A stretch of DNA of 64,000 nt from JAJYVT01 sp027339205. GTDB taxonomy: Bacteria > Actinomycetota > Acidimicrobiia > Acidimicrobiales > RAAP-2. Shown piece after piece: positions 8,088-15,379 of the stretch. The translations under genes and the position numbers were made by a program. The DNA lies in contig DAHWOV010000022.1 of assembly GCA_027339205.1 (NCBI GenBank), forward strand, positions 1 through 64,000, read 5' to 3'. Positions within the stretch are counted from its first letter, which is position 1. Every line of letters starts with the position of its first letter. A model generated the notes under the pieces. That model did not search any database. It saw only the letters and a program-made list of their open reading frames with translations, and was not told the origin of the DNA.

Positions 8088-8873
8088 TCAGCCCGCATCC
8101 GCCCCCCCTGCGAGTGCACCCGCCCTCCCTGCGAGGGCGCCCGCTTGCCGGGGGCGCACCCCCGGCTCGGCACCGACAGGCGGCACGTCGGTGTCCCTCC
8201 TCGCGAGAAAGAAGCTCATCACCTGGAGCTCGATCGAGAGGTCGACGTAGCGGACCAGGATCCCGGCGGGGACAGCGAGCACGCGCGGCGCGAAGTTGAG
8301 GATCGAGGCCACCCCGGCGGCGACCAGCAGGTCGGCCACTGCCTGCGCAGCGAGGGCGGGGGCGGCGATGACGCCGATCGACGGCCGCTCGCCTTGCGCG
8401 AGCTCGTCGACGTGCCGAACGGAGTGGTTCGCCACCCTGGCGCCGACGATCGCGGGGTCGACGTCGTAGAGCCCGGCGATCCGGAAGCCGTGAGAGGAGA
8501 ACCCGTCGGAGTTGGCGAGCGCGCGGCCCAGGTTCCCGATGCCGACGATGACGATCGGCCAGTCGCGGTCGGCCCCCAACGCACGGTCGATCTGTGCGGC
8601 GAGGAAGGCGGTGTCGTACCCGGTGCCGCGCGTCCCGAACGAGCCGAAGAGGGAGAAGTCCTTGCGTACCTTCGCCGCGTTGACCCGCGCCCGCGCGGCC
8701 AGCTCCTCCGATGAGACGGTGGTCGTCCCCGCGCAGCGCATCTCAGAGAGGATCCGCTGGTAGAGCGGGAGACGGACGACCGTCGCCTCGGGGATCCGGC
8801 GCGGCGCCTCCCTCCCTTCCGCCTTCTCGTCGGCCCTCTCTTCCGCCTTGCCCTCCGTGGGCTGCGTCGCCAT
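8088..8873 (-). CDS. rex: Redox-sensing transcriptional repressor Rex
   Basis: NADH/NAD+-responsive repressor, 261 aa. Its winged-helix domain (residues ~30-85, RLPLYQRILSEM, VNAAKVRKDFSLFGSFGTRG) is followed by a Rossmann domain with VGIGNLGRAL and the domain-swapping C-terminal helix. In Streptomyces, Rex controls hemACD and respiratory genes, and here it directly precedes hemA. I see no match to the TTGTGAnnnnnnTCACAA-type operator in its upstream DNA, so the operator may differ or lie elsewhere. The tail holds a 21-bp in-frame repeat (GALAGRA/GALAGGA). Confidence 0.95.
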   Translation of the reverse strand: MATQPTEGKAEERADEKAEGREAPRRIPEATVVRLPLYQRILSEMRCAGTTTVSSEELAARARVNAAKVRKDFSLFGSFGTRGTGYDTAFLAAQIDRALGADRDWPIVIVGIGNLGRALANSDGFSSHGFRIAGLYDVDPAIVGARVANHSVRHVDELAQGERPSIGVIAAPALAAQAVADLLVAAGVASILNFAPRVLAVPAGILVRYVDLSIELQVMSFFLARRDTDVPPVGAEPGVRPRQAGALAGRAGALAGGADAG

Positions 8874-8882
8874 CGGGAGCCG

Positions 8883-8888
8883 AGCGTA
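8883..8888 (-). promoter_or_regulatory. -10 hexamer TACGCT before rex
   Basis: TACGCT ends 9 nt before the rex ATG. No Shine-Dalgarno lies between them. Confidence 0.55.
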
Positions 8889-8906
8889 CGGCAGCCCCGA
8901 CGGCCG

Positions 8907-9710
8907 TTACCAGACCAGCTCCACCGCTCTCCCCAAGGAGAGCTGCGTAGCCGACGCGGCGGACCCCTCGCGCACGACGATGGCGAGACGCCCATTGGCG
9001 TCGGCGAGCAGGCCCAGCTCGCCGCCGGTGAGGTCCGAGAAGGTGTGCACGCGCCTCGCGCCGTGGCTCGTCCCGTCCACGCGGATCGTGACGGCATCGG
9101 CACCCGACGGCGGGCCGTCGCGCTCGGGCGCGCCGAGCTGGACGTTGCCGAATTTGTCCACCCAGGTCACCGGGGCGCGCAAGACCTCCGCACCGTCCTC
9201 GGCCCACCTCGCCACCTCGAGCGGGGGCAGGCGGACGAGGGCGGCCGGGTCCATTGCGTCCCCCACCGAGACCGGGTCTGCGCCCTGAGCGAGCGCCGCT
9301 GCCGCCGGCGCGAACACGTCACGGCCGTCGAAGGTGGCCGGCACGTCGCGAGCCTTGCGCAGTGCGAGCGCCGTCTCCACGCCGCCGCACGCCTCCGCCG
9401 CGGAGAGGACGAGGCCGTTGTCCGGCGCCACGAACCATCGCCCGTCCCGGGCCTTGACGGCGACGCCGCGCCGGTCGCTGCCCACGCCGGGGTCGACGAC
9501 GGCGAGCACCACCCCCGGGCCGAGGTGTGGCACCGCCCGGGCGAGCGACTCGGACCCGGCCCGCACGTCGAAGCCGGGAATGCCGTGGGTGAGGTCGACG
9601 ACCGCGAGGTCCGGGGCGAGCCGCAGCAGCACGGCGTGCACGACCCCGACGAACTCGTCGGCCAGCCCGTAGTCCGAGAGGAAGAAGACGACGGGGCGCT
9701 GGGGGCTCAT
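8907..9710 (-). CDS. SAM hydroxide adenosyltransferase (DUF62) family protein
   Basis: 267 aa, alignable end to end with the DUF62/SAM hydrolase family, related to fluorinase and chlorinase but usually hydrolysing S-adenosylmethionine to adenosine and methionine. Typical segments are FFLSDYGLADEFVGVV at the N-terminus, VVDLTHGIPGFDV, VVDPGVGSDRRGVAV, FVAPDNGLV and WVDKFGNVQL. The halogenase-specific loop is not evident, so plain hydrolysis is the likelier activity. The ATG is at 9708-9710. It is a single gene between rex and the small HTH gene. Confidence 0.85.
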   Translation of the reverse strand: MSPQRPVVFFLSDYGLADEFVGVVHAVLLRLAPDLAVVDLTHGIPGFDVRAGSESLARAVPHLGPGVVLAVVDPGVGSDRRGVAVKARDGRWFVAPDNGLVLSAAEACGGVETALALRKARDVPATFDGRDVFAPAAAALAQGADPVSVGDAMDPAALVRLPPLEVARWAEDGAEVLRAPVTWVDKFGNVQLGAPERDGPPSGADAVTIRVDGTSHGARRVHTFSDLTGGELGLLADANGRLAIVVREGSAASATQLSLGRAVELVW

Positions 9711-9738
9711 CGGACGCTCAATTCGGTGCGAGCGGCGC

Positions 9739-9939
9739 TCAACCGGCCCTGGTGAACCGCTCGGCGAGGTACTCGTCGAGATCTTCCGCCCTCACCCGAA
9801 ACGATCTCCCGATCCGCACCGCGGCCAGCTCGCCGGCGTTGATGAGGCGGTAGACGGTCATGCTCGAGACGCGCAGGACGGAGGCAACCTCCCCTACGGT
9901 CATTAAACGGCTCTGGCTCGCGTCGAACTGCTGCGACAT
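9739..9939 (-). CDS. Small excisionase-type / BldC-like helix-turn-helix protein
   Basis: 66 aa. A single MerR-type winged HTH spans residues 12-60 (LMTVGEVASVLRVSSMTVYR, then LINAGELAAVRIGRSFRV). This is the size and pattern of the BldC-like regulators common in actinobacteria near proC. A GGAGGAG about 11 nt before the ATG (9937-9939) marks the start, so the transcript has a leader; TACAGT near 9969 is a candidate -10. The target is unknown. Annotation as a phage excisionase would be misleading, because no integrase is nearby. Confidence 0.85.
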   Translation of the reverse strand: MSQQFDASQSRLMTVGEVASVLRVSSMTVYRLINAGELAAVRIGRSFRVRAEDLDEYLAERFTRAG

Positions 9940-10004
9940 CGGTGTCCGACTTCTCCTCCGGCTAGGACTGTACCCAGCCCGGCGCGCTGGTGCCAGGGCG
10001 GCGC

Positions 10005-10811
10005 TCAGCGTGCGAGGCCGCGGGCACGCTCGGCGGCGGCGAGCACCGCTTCGAGGAAGGCCGAGCGGACACCCCTCGCCTCGAGCGCACGGAGCCCGGC
10101 GGCCGTGGTGCCCCCGGGAGAGGTGACGTCCGCACGCAGGGACTCGGGCCGCTCGCCGGTCTCGCCCAGGAGGGCGGCCGCGCCCCGCACCGTCTCGACG
10201 GCCAGGACGGCGCTGACCTCGCGCGGCAGGCCCGCCAGCACGCCCGCTTCGACGAGCGACTCGACGACGAGGAAGATGTAGGCGGGCCCCGATCCCGACA
10301 GGGCGGTGACGGCGTCCAGCTGGCGCTCGGGCACCCGCACGACGGTGCCGACGGCACCGAGGAGCTCCTCGGCCCACGACAGGTCGGCGGCGCGGGCGTT
10401 GCTCCCTCCGGAGATCGCGCTCACGCCTGCGCCGACCAGCGCCGGCATGTTGGGCATCGCACGCACGACGACCGATCCTCGAGGAAGCACGGCCTCGAGA
10501 CGCGCGGCGGGCATCCCGGCGACGACGGAGAGCACCCGCCGGATCCCCGCCGCGCCGAGCCCGCGGCACGCCGACTCGGCCACCTCGGGCTTTACCGCGA
10601 GCACAGCCCCGCCGTCGGGGTCCGTGAGCCCCTCCGAGGGTGCCTCGACGACGACGACACCGGGATGCGCGGAGGAGAGCCGGGCGCGGCGGCCCGCATC
10701 CGGCTCGACGACGGCCACGCGGTCAGGGGTCCAGCCCCCTCGGGTGAGCAGCCCCGTGACGAGCGCCCCCCCCATGCGCCCGCCTCCGGAGACGACGAGC
10801 GACGCGGCCAT
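10005..10811 (-). CDS. proC: Pyrroline-5-carboxylate reductase
   Basis: Last step of proline synthesis, NAD(P)H-dependent; 268 aa. The N-terminal dinucleotide motif VVSGGGRMGGALVTGLL is slightly degenerate (GGGRMG where GxGxMG is usual). AVKPEV, VVRAMPNMPALVG and the family signature SGSGPAYIF with DVTSPGGTTAAGL follow. The start ATG (10809-10811) lies 7 nt after TACCTT. Confidence 0.94.
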   Translation of the reverse strand: MAASLVVSGGGRMGGALVTGLLTRGGWTPDRVAVVEPDAGRRARLSSAHPGVVVVEAPSEGLTDPDGGAVLAVKPEVAESACRGLGAAGIRRVLSVVAGMPAARLEAVLPRGSVVVRAMPNMPALVGAGVSAISGGSNARAADLSWAEELLGAVGTVVRVPERQLDAVTALSGSGPAYIFLVVESLVEAGVLAGLPREVSAVLAVETVRGAAALLGETGERPESLRADVTSPGGTTAAGLRALEARGVRSAFLEAVLAAAERARGLAR

Positions 10812-10818
10812 TCACGCG

Positions 10819-10824
10819 AAGGTA
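10819..10824 (-). promoter_or_regulatory. -10 hexamer TACCTT before proC
   Basis: TACCTT, 7 nt before the proC ATG. The upstream side runs directly into the 17-bp repeat array. Confidence 0.5.
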
Positions 10825-10838
10825 GCGCCGCCGGGGGC

Positions 10839-10942
10839 AGGCTGCCGCAGGGGGCAGGCTGACGCAGGGGAAAGGCTGCCGCCGGGGACAGGCTGACGCC
10901 GTGGAAAGGCTGACGCCGTGGAAAGGCTGCCGCCGTGGTGCA
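10839..10942. repeat. 17-bp intergenic minisatellite, six copies
   Basis: The core GCTGMCGCMGKGG recurs with exact 17-nt spacing at 10841, 10858, 10875, 10892, 10909 and 10926, with a further partial copy near 10951. It fills the space between the proC promoter and the YbjN-like gene. The period is not a multiple of 3, consistent with non-coding DNA. Confidence 0.9.
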
Positions 10943-10969
10943 GGGGGCAAGCTGCCGCCGGACTGCAGG

Positions 10970-11470
10970 TCAGCGCCTGCGGGGGCGCCGGCGGTACACG
11001 GCGGGATGGCCGAGGGTCATGGCGGTCGGGTAGTGGTCGTCGACGTAGACGATCGACGAGCCGGCGATCCGATCGAGCTCGTCGTCGTCCACGAGCCCGG
11101 CCGGGACCCGGCCGACGAGGTAGACGGCGTCTTCGGGACCGAGGCAGAAGGCCATGCCGAAGAGCTCGGCGTTGCAACGAAGGAGGTAGCGCAGCACCTC
11201 TTCGCGGCGGTCCTCCGGCGCGGGCATGAACTGCGCCTCGTGGTGGAGGGTCCTCTGACGCAGGGTGAGCCAGACGGTGATGAAGTCCTTTTCGTCCCCG
11301 CGAAAGCGCAGGTACCACCGGTGCGACGCGGTGCGGTCGTTCACGTCCTGGCGCTCCGCCGCCACGAGGCCGAACGTGCCCTCTGCGGTGCGCTCCCGCG
11401 CCACCCAGGCGTCGATGCGTGCCGCAACCGCCGCGAGCTGCTCGCCGCCGGGCAGGTCGACGAGCGGCAC
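10970..11470 (-). CDS. YbjN-domain (type III chaperone-like) protein
   Basis: 166 aa, resembling the YbjN/DUF1790 proteins that lie beside mshA in mycobacteria. The body (WYLRFRGDEKDFITVWLTLRQRTLHHEAQF, then RREEVLRYLLRCNAEL) matches the chaperone-like alpha/beta fold. The C-terminus is Arg-rich. The GTG start is 15 nt after the mshA stop, so the two are probably co-transcribed. No enzymatic residues are recognised; function unknown. Confidence 0.8.
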   Translation of the reverse strand: MPLVDLPGGEQLAAVAARIDAWVARERTAEGTFGLVAAERQDVNDRTASHRWYLRFRGDEKDFITVWLTLRQRTLHHEAQFMPAPEDRREEVLRYLLRCNAELFGMAFCLGPEDAVYLVGRVPAGLVDDDELDRIAGSSIVYVDDHYPTAMTLGHPAVYRRRPRRR

Positions 11471-11485
11471 GTCACCGCCCCGCTG

Positions 11486-12769
11486 TCAGGAGCACTCGAC
11501 GAGGCGCCCGGTGAGCAGCTCGTCGTGGATCGCCTGAAGGCGCGACGCCGCCTCGCGCCAGGTGTAGCGGCGCGAGCGCAGGACCGCCGCGGTCGCCTGG
11601 CGCTCGGCGAGGAGCGGGTCGGCCACGAGCCTGCGGACGCCTCGGGCCAACGCCTCTGGATCCGAGCCGTCCACGAGAAAGCCGGTGCGGCCGTCGTCGA
11701 CGAGGGTGGTGAGGCCACCGACCGCCGACGCCACCACCGGCGTCCCGCACGCCGCGGCCTCGAGCGCCACGAGCCCGAAGGACTCCGACCTGCTCGGGAC
11801 GAGACAGACGTCAGCGGCGCGGTAATAGGTCGAGAGCAGCTCGTGAGGCTGAGGGGGCACCAGCGACACCCTGTCGTCGACGCCCAGCTCCCGGACGAGC
11901 CGGAGCAGGCGGGCGTGCTCCTCACCGCCGTGCGGGCCGCTCGGCCCGCCCACGATCACCAGGCGGAAGGGCGCCCCGAGCGCGTGGTCCCCTTCGGCGC
12001 AGAGCGCCGCCAAGGTGCGCACGGCGACGTCCATCCCCTTGAGCGGCTGGATCCGCCCGACCGTGAGGAGCACGGTTCCCTCGCGCGGGAGGGCGAGCGC
12101 CCGACGGGCCTGCGGGCGGTGGCCGGGCCCGAAGTACGCGTGGTCGACCCCCGGCGCGACGACCGAGATGCGCAGCGGGTCGGCGCCGTAGAGCTGGACG
12201 AGCTGGTCGGCCTCCACGCTGCACGACGCGAGCAGCGCGTCCGAGCAGGCGATGATCGCGGCCTCCGCCTCGGCGCGGCGGTGGGGCATGTCCGCCTCCA
12301 CCTCCTCGGGGACGAGCTCCGCCTTCACCCGGTCCAGGGTGTGGAAGGTCGAGACGAGCGGCAGGTCGAGCTCGTGCTTGATCGCGTGGCCCGCGAGGCC
12401 CGACAACCAGTAGTTGGCGTGCACCGCTTCGAACGGCCCTGCCTCCTGGTCGACGAGGGGAAGGCCGGTATCGCCGGCCATCAGCTCGAGCACCCGCTCG
12501 GTGAACTCGTCGACGAGGAGCGGGAGCTCCTCCTTGGGGACCGGTCCTCCAGGGCCGGACGGCACATGGTGGACGCGCAAGCCGGGCTCGACGTCGACGG
12601 CCGCCGGCAAGCCGTCGTCGTAGCTGCGGGTGAAGACGTCACAGGCGACGCCTGCTCGCGCGAGCGCCGTCGCCAGCTCACGGACGTACACGTTCATCCC
12701 GCCGCCGTCGCCCGTGCCTGGTTGGGCGAGCGGGGACGTGTGGAACGAGAGGATCGCGAGCCGACGCAT
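11486..12769 (-). CDS. mshA: D-inositol-3-phosphate glycosyltransferase
   Basis: Transfers GlcNAc from UDP-GlcNAc to 1L-myo-inositol-1-phosphate, the first committed step of mycothiol synthesis. The 427-aa GT4 enzyme has the N-terminal loop TSPLAQPGTGDGGGMNVYV, the HANYWLSG segment, LTVGRIQPLKG and the EX7E motif in SRSESFGLVALEAAACGTP. The ATG (12767-12769) is 9 nt after TAGGCT. The presence of this gene shows that the organism makes mycothiol. Confidence 0.95.
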   Translation of the reverse strand: MRRLAILSFHTSPLAQPGTGDGGGMNVYVRELATALARAGVACDVFTRSYDDGLPAAVDVEPGLRVHHVPSGPGGPVPKEELPLLVDEFTERVLELMAGDTGLPLVDQEAGPFEAVHANYWLSGLAGHAIKHELDLPLVSTFHTLDRVKAELVPEEVEADMPHRRAEAEAAIIACSDALLASCSVEADQLVQLYGADPLRISVVAPGVDHAYFGPGHRPQARRALALPREGTVLLTVGRIQPLKGMDVAVRTLAALCAEGDHALGAPFRLVIVGGPSGPHGGEEHARLLRLVRELGVDDRVSLVPPQPHELLSTYYRAADVCLVPSRSESFGLVALEAAACGTPVVASAVGGLTTLVDDGRTGFLVDGSDPEALARGVRRLVADPLLAERQATAAVLRSRRYTWREAASRLQAIHDELLTGRLVECS

Positions 12770-12778
12770 GCCAGGAGG

Positions 12779-12784
12779 AGCCTA
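12779..12784 (-). promoter_or_regulatory. -10 hexamer TAGGCT before mshA, fused to the XRE stop codon
   Basis: The first three bases, TAG (12784-12782), are the stop codon of the upstream regulator gene. The hexamer ends 9 nt before the mshA ATG. Confidence 0.5.
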
Positions 12785-13357
12785 GTGGGCGCTCCTGCGG
12801 GCTCCATCTGGGGTGTCGGCGGACACACCCCGCACCTCGCGGCGCCCACGCCCTGCTGGCGAGCGCGTGCCCGCCACCTGTTCGTGCCCCTCGTCGTGGG
12901 CCTCGTGCTCCTCGTGCCCGGGGTGGGCCTCGTGCTCCTCGTGCCCGGGGTGGGCCTCGTGCTCCTCGTGCCCGAGACGGGCCTCGTGCTCACCGTGCCC
13001 GGGGCGGGCCTCGTGCTCACGGCGGAACGACCGATAGATTTGCACCAGCGCCTGCTTCTGGCTCTCGGCCAGGTGGGGATCTGCCCGGATGTGCTCAACC
13101 AGGTCGGCTCCTCCGGAGGGCGGATCGAGAATGCCGGCTTGCACATAGAGGGTCTCGGCGGAGATGCGCAGGGCCTTGGCGATCTGCTGGAGGATGTCCG
13201 CCGAGGGACGGCGGAGCCCCCGCTCGATCTGGCTCAGGTAGGGATTGGAAATCCCCGCGAGCTCGGAGAGCCGGCGGAGGGACAACCGTGCTCCGGCCCG
13301 TTGCTCACGGATGAACGATCCCAGGTCGTGCCAGCCCTCCACGCGGTCCGGGGACAT
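12782..13357 (-). CDS. XRE-family regulator with His/Glu-rich repeat tail
   Basis: 191 aa. Residues 12-65 form a Cro/C1-type HTH (FIREQRAGARLSLRRLSELA, ISNPYLSQIERGLRRPSADI), followed by a short helical segment. Residues ~113-158 are 27-bp tandem repeats encoding EHEA(H/R)PGHE about five times, a His/Glu-rich stretch that could bind metal. Regulators of this general type occur near mshA in mycobacteria, but I cannot assign the target. The start ATG lies 6 nt after TACGCT. The tail repeat is of low complexity and probably variable between strains. Confidence 0.85.
   Translation of the reverse strand: MSPDRVEGWHDLGSFIREQRAGARLSLRRLSELAGISNPYLSQIERGLRRPSADILQQIAKALRISAETLYVQAGILDPPSGGADLVEHIRADPHLAESQKQALVQIYRSFRREHEARPGHGEHEARLGHEEHEAHPGHEEHEAHPGHEEHEAHDEGHEQVAGTRSPAGRGRREVRGVSADTPDGARRSAH
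12888..13020. repeat. 27-bp in-frame repeat encoding the His-rich tail
   Basis: About 4.7 copies of a unit containing GGGCCTCGTGCTCCTCGTGC. On the minus strand each copy reads EHEA-x-x-GHE. Confidence 0.9.
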
Positions 13358-13363
13358 TGGCCG

Positions 13364-13369
13364 AGCGTA
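13364..13369 (-). promoter_or_regulatory. -10 hexamer TACGCT before the XRE gene
   Basis: Ends 6 nt before the ATG at 13357; no ribosome site lies in between. Confidence 0.5.
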
Positions 13370-13392
13370 CCGAAGCTTCGTGGCCCGGCGGT

Positions 13393-13444
13393 GGCTGCGG
13401 CTGCGGCTGGCGGCTGCCGGCTGCGGCTGCGGCTGGCGGCTGCC
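13393..13444. repeat. 26-bp perfect tandem repeat, intergenic
   Basis: Two identical 26-bp units of GGCTGC-type sequence (13393-13418 and 13419-13444) upstream of the XRE promoter. No gene is seen on either strand here. Confidence 0.9.
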
Positions 13445-13507
13445 GGCGGTGGTTGCGGCCGCGCGTCCCCGGGGTGAGGACGCCCAGGGTGAAGGCGGGC
13501 GCCTGCG

Positions 13508-13810
13508 CTATTGCGCGAGGAGGAAGCTGAGGCCGGTCACCTCGAGCACCCGGCGGACGACGCCATGTGCACCGCGCAGCTCGAAGGCGCGCCCAGACTG
13601 GGTTATCTGGCTGCGGGCTGACAGGAGGGCCGCGATGCCGCTCGAGTCGAGGAACCGCAGGTCCGAGAGATCGACGACCACCCTCGGACCGGTTGCGGCG
13701 ACCAACGCGTCGCGCACCCGGTCGGCGTTGGCAAGGTCCAGCTGCCCGTGCAGCGAGACGACCTGGACGTCATCGACGTCCACCACCTTGAACGCGAAAT
13801 CGCTGGACAC
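13508..13810 (-). CDS. STAS-domain anti-sigma factor antagonist
   Basis: A 100-aa single STAS domain. The phosphorylatable serine lies in the family motif LRFLDSSGIAALLSA (about residues 53-67). Such proteins release sigma factors from HATPase-type anti-sigma kinases when unphosphorylated. The GTG start has a strong GGAGGGGG upstream, inside the end of sodX, so it is expressed with sodX by conventional initiation. Its kinase partner is not adjacent; a receiver-HATPase protein at 20764 is one candidate within the window. Confidence 0.88.
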   Translation of the reverse strand: MSSDFAFKVVDVDDVQVVSLHGQLDLANADRVRDALVAATGPRVVVDLSDLRFLDSSGIAALLSARSQITQSGRAFELRGAHGVVRRVLEVTGLSFLLAQ

Positions 13811-13822
13811 GGTCCCCCTCCG

Positions 13823-14464
13823 TCACGACATCGGCACATCTCGGTGTGCCCGATGATCGTACCCGGGGGGCGAAGCGTCCGCTTCGCGCCGTCGGCGCCC
13901 CGTGCCAACCGGCTGTGGGTCCCGGCCGATCCGGCCGGTCCGCGTCGCCGGTGAGTACCGGTACAAGACCCGCCCCCATACCCGATCCCGCGCAACGGGG
14001 CCAAAGGTCCGGCTGTCGGTGCTCTCCGCCGGGTTGTCCCCCGCGACCGTGACGAGGCCGGACGAGCTCGCCGCGACGCGCTTTATGAGCAGCCGCTCGG
14101 GACGGCGGGGATCGGCCACGGCCACCACGTCTCCTGGCCGCAGCGGCCAGACCCTCGGGAGGCGCAGCACGAGGAGACGGTCTCCGGGCTCGAACGCCGG
14201 CAGCATGCTGGGGCCCTCGACCACCACTCGGCGCGTGCCTCGCCGCGCCACCACCAGTGCCCCGCCACCGGTCGCCAGGGTGCCGAGCACTGCCGAGCCG
14301 AGCAGGCCCGCCGCGCCCAGGACCACGAGGCGCCGCAAGCGCCGCGGGACGACCCGGCACGTGAGCCGCAGCACTCTGCGCACGCATCCGAGGCGGCGAG
14401 CGCCGCGACCGGCCCGGCGCGCGACCCCCGCGCGGCGCCTGGATAAGGTGCACTTGCCAAACAT
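13823..14464 (-). CDS. sodX: Ni-superoxide dismutase maturation protease (S26 family)
   Basis: Signal-peptidase-like membrane protease expected to remove the SodN propeptide, exposing His1 for nickel binding. 213 aa: a basic N-terminus, a membrane segment at about residues 45-70 (LVVLGAAGLLGSAVLGTLA), the catalytic serine in EGPSMLPAFEPGDRLLV and the catalytic lysine in LLIKRVAA, then VTVAGDNPAES. It is divergent from sodN, the usual sodX-sodN pairing. The ATG at 14464 has GGAGGG directly abutting it, so a start further downstream is possible. The C-terminal ~35 residues are Arg/His-rich without homology. Confidence 0.85.
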   Translation of the reverse strand: MFGKCTLSRRRAGVARRAGRGARRLGCVRRVLRLTCRVVPRRLRRLVVLGAAGLLGSAVLGTLATGGGALVVARRGTRRVVVEGPSMLPAFEPGDRLLVLRLPRVWPLRPGDVVAVADPRRPERLLIKRVAASSSGLVTVAGDNPAESTDSRTFGPVARDRVWGRVLYRYSPATRTGRIGRDPQPVGTGRRRREADASPPGYDHRAHRDVPMS

Positions 14465-14470
14465 CCCTCC

Positions 14471-14476
14471 TACTGT
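14471..14476 (+). promoter_or_regulatory. Candidate -10 TACTGT for sodN
   Basis: TACTGT lies 41 nt before the sodN ATG, leaving room for a leader with AAAGGAG at 14506-14512. This is a conventional, leadered arrangement. Confidence 0.4.
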
Positions 14477-14517
14477 GCCCGACCGGCACCTCTTCGTGCC
14501 GGCGAAAAGGAGATCAC

Positions 14518-14937
14518 ATGCAGATGCTCGACCGAGTGCTCGCCACCCTCGACAGGATCCGCCCTCCCGCCGTCGTCCACGCGCACTGTGACCTTCCCTG
14601 TGGCGTCTACGACCCGGCCCAGGCGCGCATCGAAGCGGAGTCGGTCAAGGCCATCCAGGAGAAGCACAACGCCTCGGACGACGAGCAGTTCCGTTTGCGC
14701 GCCATCCAGATCAAAGAGGAGCGGGCCGACCTCGTGAAGCACCACCTGTGGGTGCTGTGGACCGACTACTTCAAGCCCGAGCACCTCCAGAGGTACCCGC
14801 AGCTCCACGAGCTCTTCTGGAAGGCGACGAAGTCGGCAGGCGAGTCGAAGCGTACGACCGACGTGGCCGTCGGTCAGCGGCTGCTCGACGAGATCGCGGA
14901 GATCACAAAGATCTTCTGGGAGACGAAGAAGGGCTAG
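14518..14937 (+). CDS. sodN: Nickel superoxide dismutase
   Basis: 139 aa. The nickel hook HCDLPCGVYDPAQAR begins at residue 23, supplying His1, Cys2 and Cys6 after proteolysis, so the propeptide is 22 residues. The rest is the usual helical bundle (IKEERADLVKHHLWVLWTDYFK, LHELFWKATKSAG). It dismutates superoxide in the cytoplasm. The start is set by AAAGGAG five nt before the ATG. The stop TAG lies in the first half of a 10-bp duplication shared with the convergent zinc-finger gene. Confidence 0.96.
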   Translation: MQMLDRVLATLDRIRPPAVVHAHCDLPCGVYDPAQARIEAESVKAIQEKHNASDDEQFRLRAIQIKEERADLVKHHLWVLWTDYFKPEHLQRYPQLHELFWKATKSAGESKRTTDVAVGQRLLDEIAEITKIFWETKKG

Positions 14938-14950
14938 CGGGGGCTAGCGG
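14931..14950. repeat. 10-bp duplication supplying both convergent stop codons
   Basis: GGGCTAGCGG occurs twice in tandem. The palindrome GCTAGC carries TAG on both strands: copy 1 ends sodN and copy 2 ends the TraR-type gene. Confidence 0.9.
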
Positions 14951-15264
14951 AAGGCCGCTCCGGCGGCACCGTGCGGCGCGCACCGCGTCGCGAGCGGGTC
15001 CTGCTCGAGGTCGCCGTCGTCGATCGCGACGCCGCACACCTCGCACGTGCCGTAGGTGCCCGCGTCCAGGGACATGAGGGCGCGGTCCACCCCGTCAAGG
15101 AGCCGCTCGGCCGCGATCAGGCGGTCCTCGTACTGCTCGACTGCCGACGCACCCTCTGCCCGGTGTGCACCGACGCCCGCAGCCACGGTTGCGTCGTCGC
15201 CCACGGTTGCGTCGTCGCCCACGGTCGGGACTTCACCTCGGTCTCCGGGCACCGGCATCGTCAC
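14944..15264 (-). CDS. DksA/TraR-type zinc-finger protein
   Basis: 106 aa. Residues ~35-70 are a predicted helical segment (VEQYEDRLIAAERLLDGVDRAL), then the finger YGTCEVCGVAIDDGDLEQDP ending RCAPH. The fourth zinc ligand is His rather than Cys (C3H), unlike the usual C4 DksA/TraR finger. An N-terminal 15-bp repeat encodes TVGDDA twice. GTG at 15264 is chosen because TAGCCT lies 9 nt upstream; a TTG one codon earlier is also possible. It probably binds RNA polymerase through the secondary channel as DksA does, but this is inference from the family. Confidence 0.8.
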   Translation of the reverse strand: MTMPVPGDRGEVPTVGDDATVGDDATVAAGVGAHRAEGASAVEQYEDRLIAAERLLDGVDRALMSLDAGTYGTCEVCGVAIDDGDLEQDPLATRCAPHGAAGAAFR

Positions 15265-15273
15265 CAAGGCTGG

Positions 15274-15279
15274 AGGCTA
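15274..15279 (-). promoter_or_regulatory. -10 hexamer TAGCCT before the zinc-finger gene
   Basis: Ends 9 nt before GTG 15264 (6 nt before TTG 15267). It helps choose between alternative starts. Confidence 0.5.
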
Positions 15280-15367
15280 CCTTCCGGGCTTGCAGGGCGC
15301 GCGTGTTCGTCCTGCGCCCGACGGCGTCGCCGACGGCCCGACCCCGGACTCCGCCGGCCGCAGTCCG

Positions 15368-15373
15368 TAGGCT
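15368..15373 (+). promoter_or_regulatory. -10 hexamer TAGGCT before the aminotransferase gene
   Basis: Ends 6 nt before the ATG at 15380. Confidence 0.5.
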
Positions 15374-15379
15374 GGCAGC

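Noticed and set aside
8874..8906. Rex operator upstream of rex
   Set aside because: No inverted TTGTGA/TCACAA-type repeat is visible, so autoregulation is not annotated.
12888..13020. Regularly spaced repeats as a possible CRISPR array
   Set aside because: The units are directly adjacent, without spacers, and encode protein; no CRISPR array or cas gene is seen anywhere in the window.
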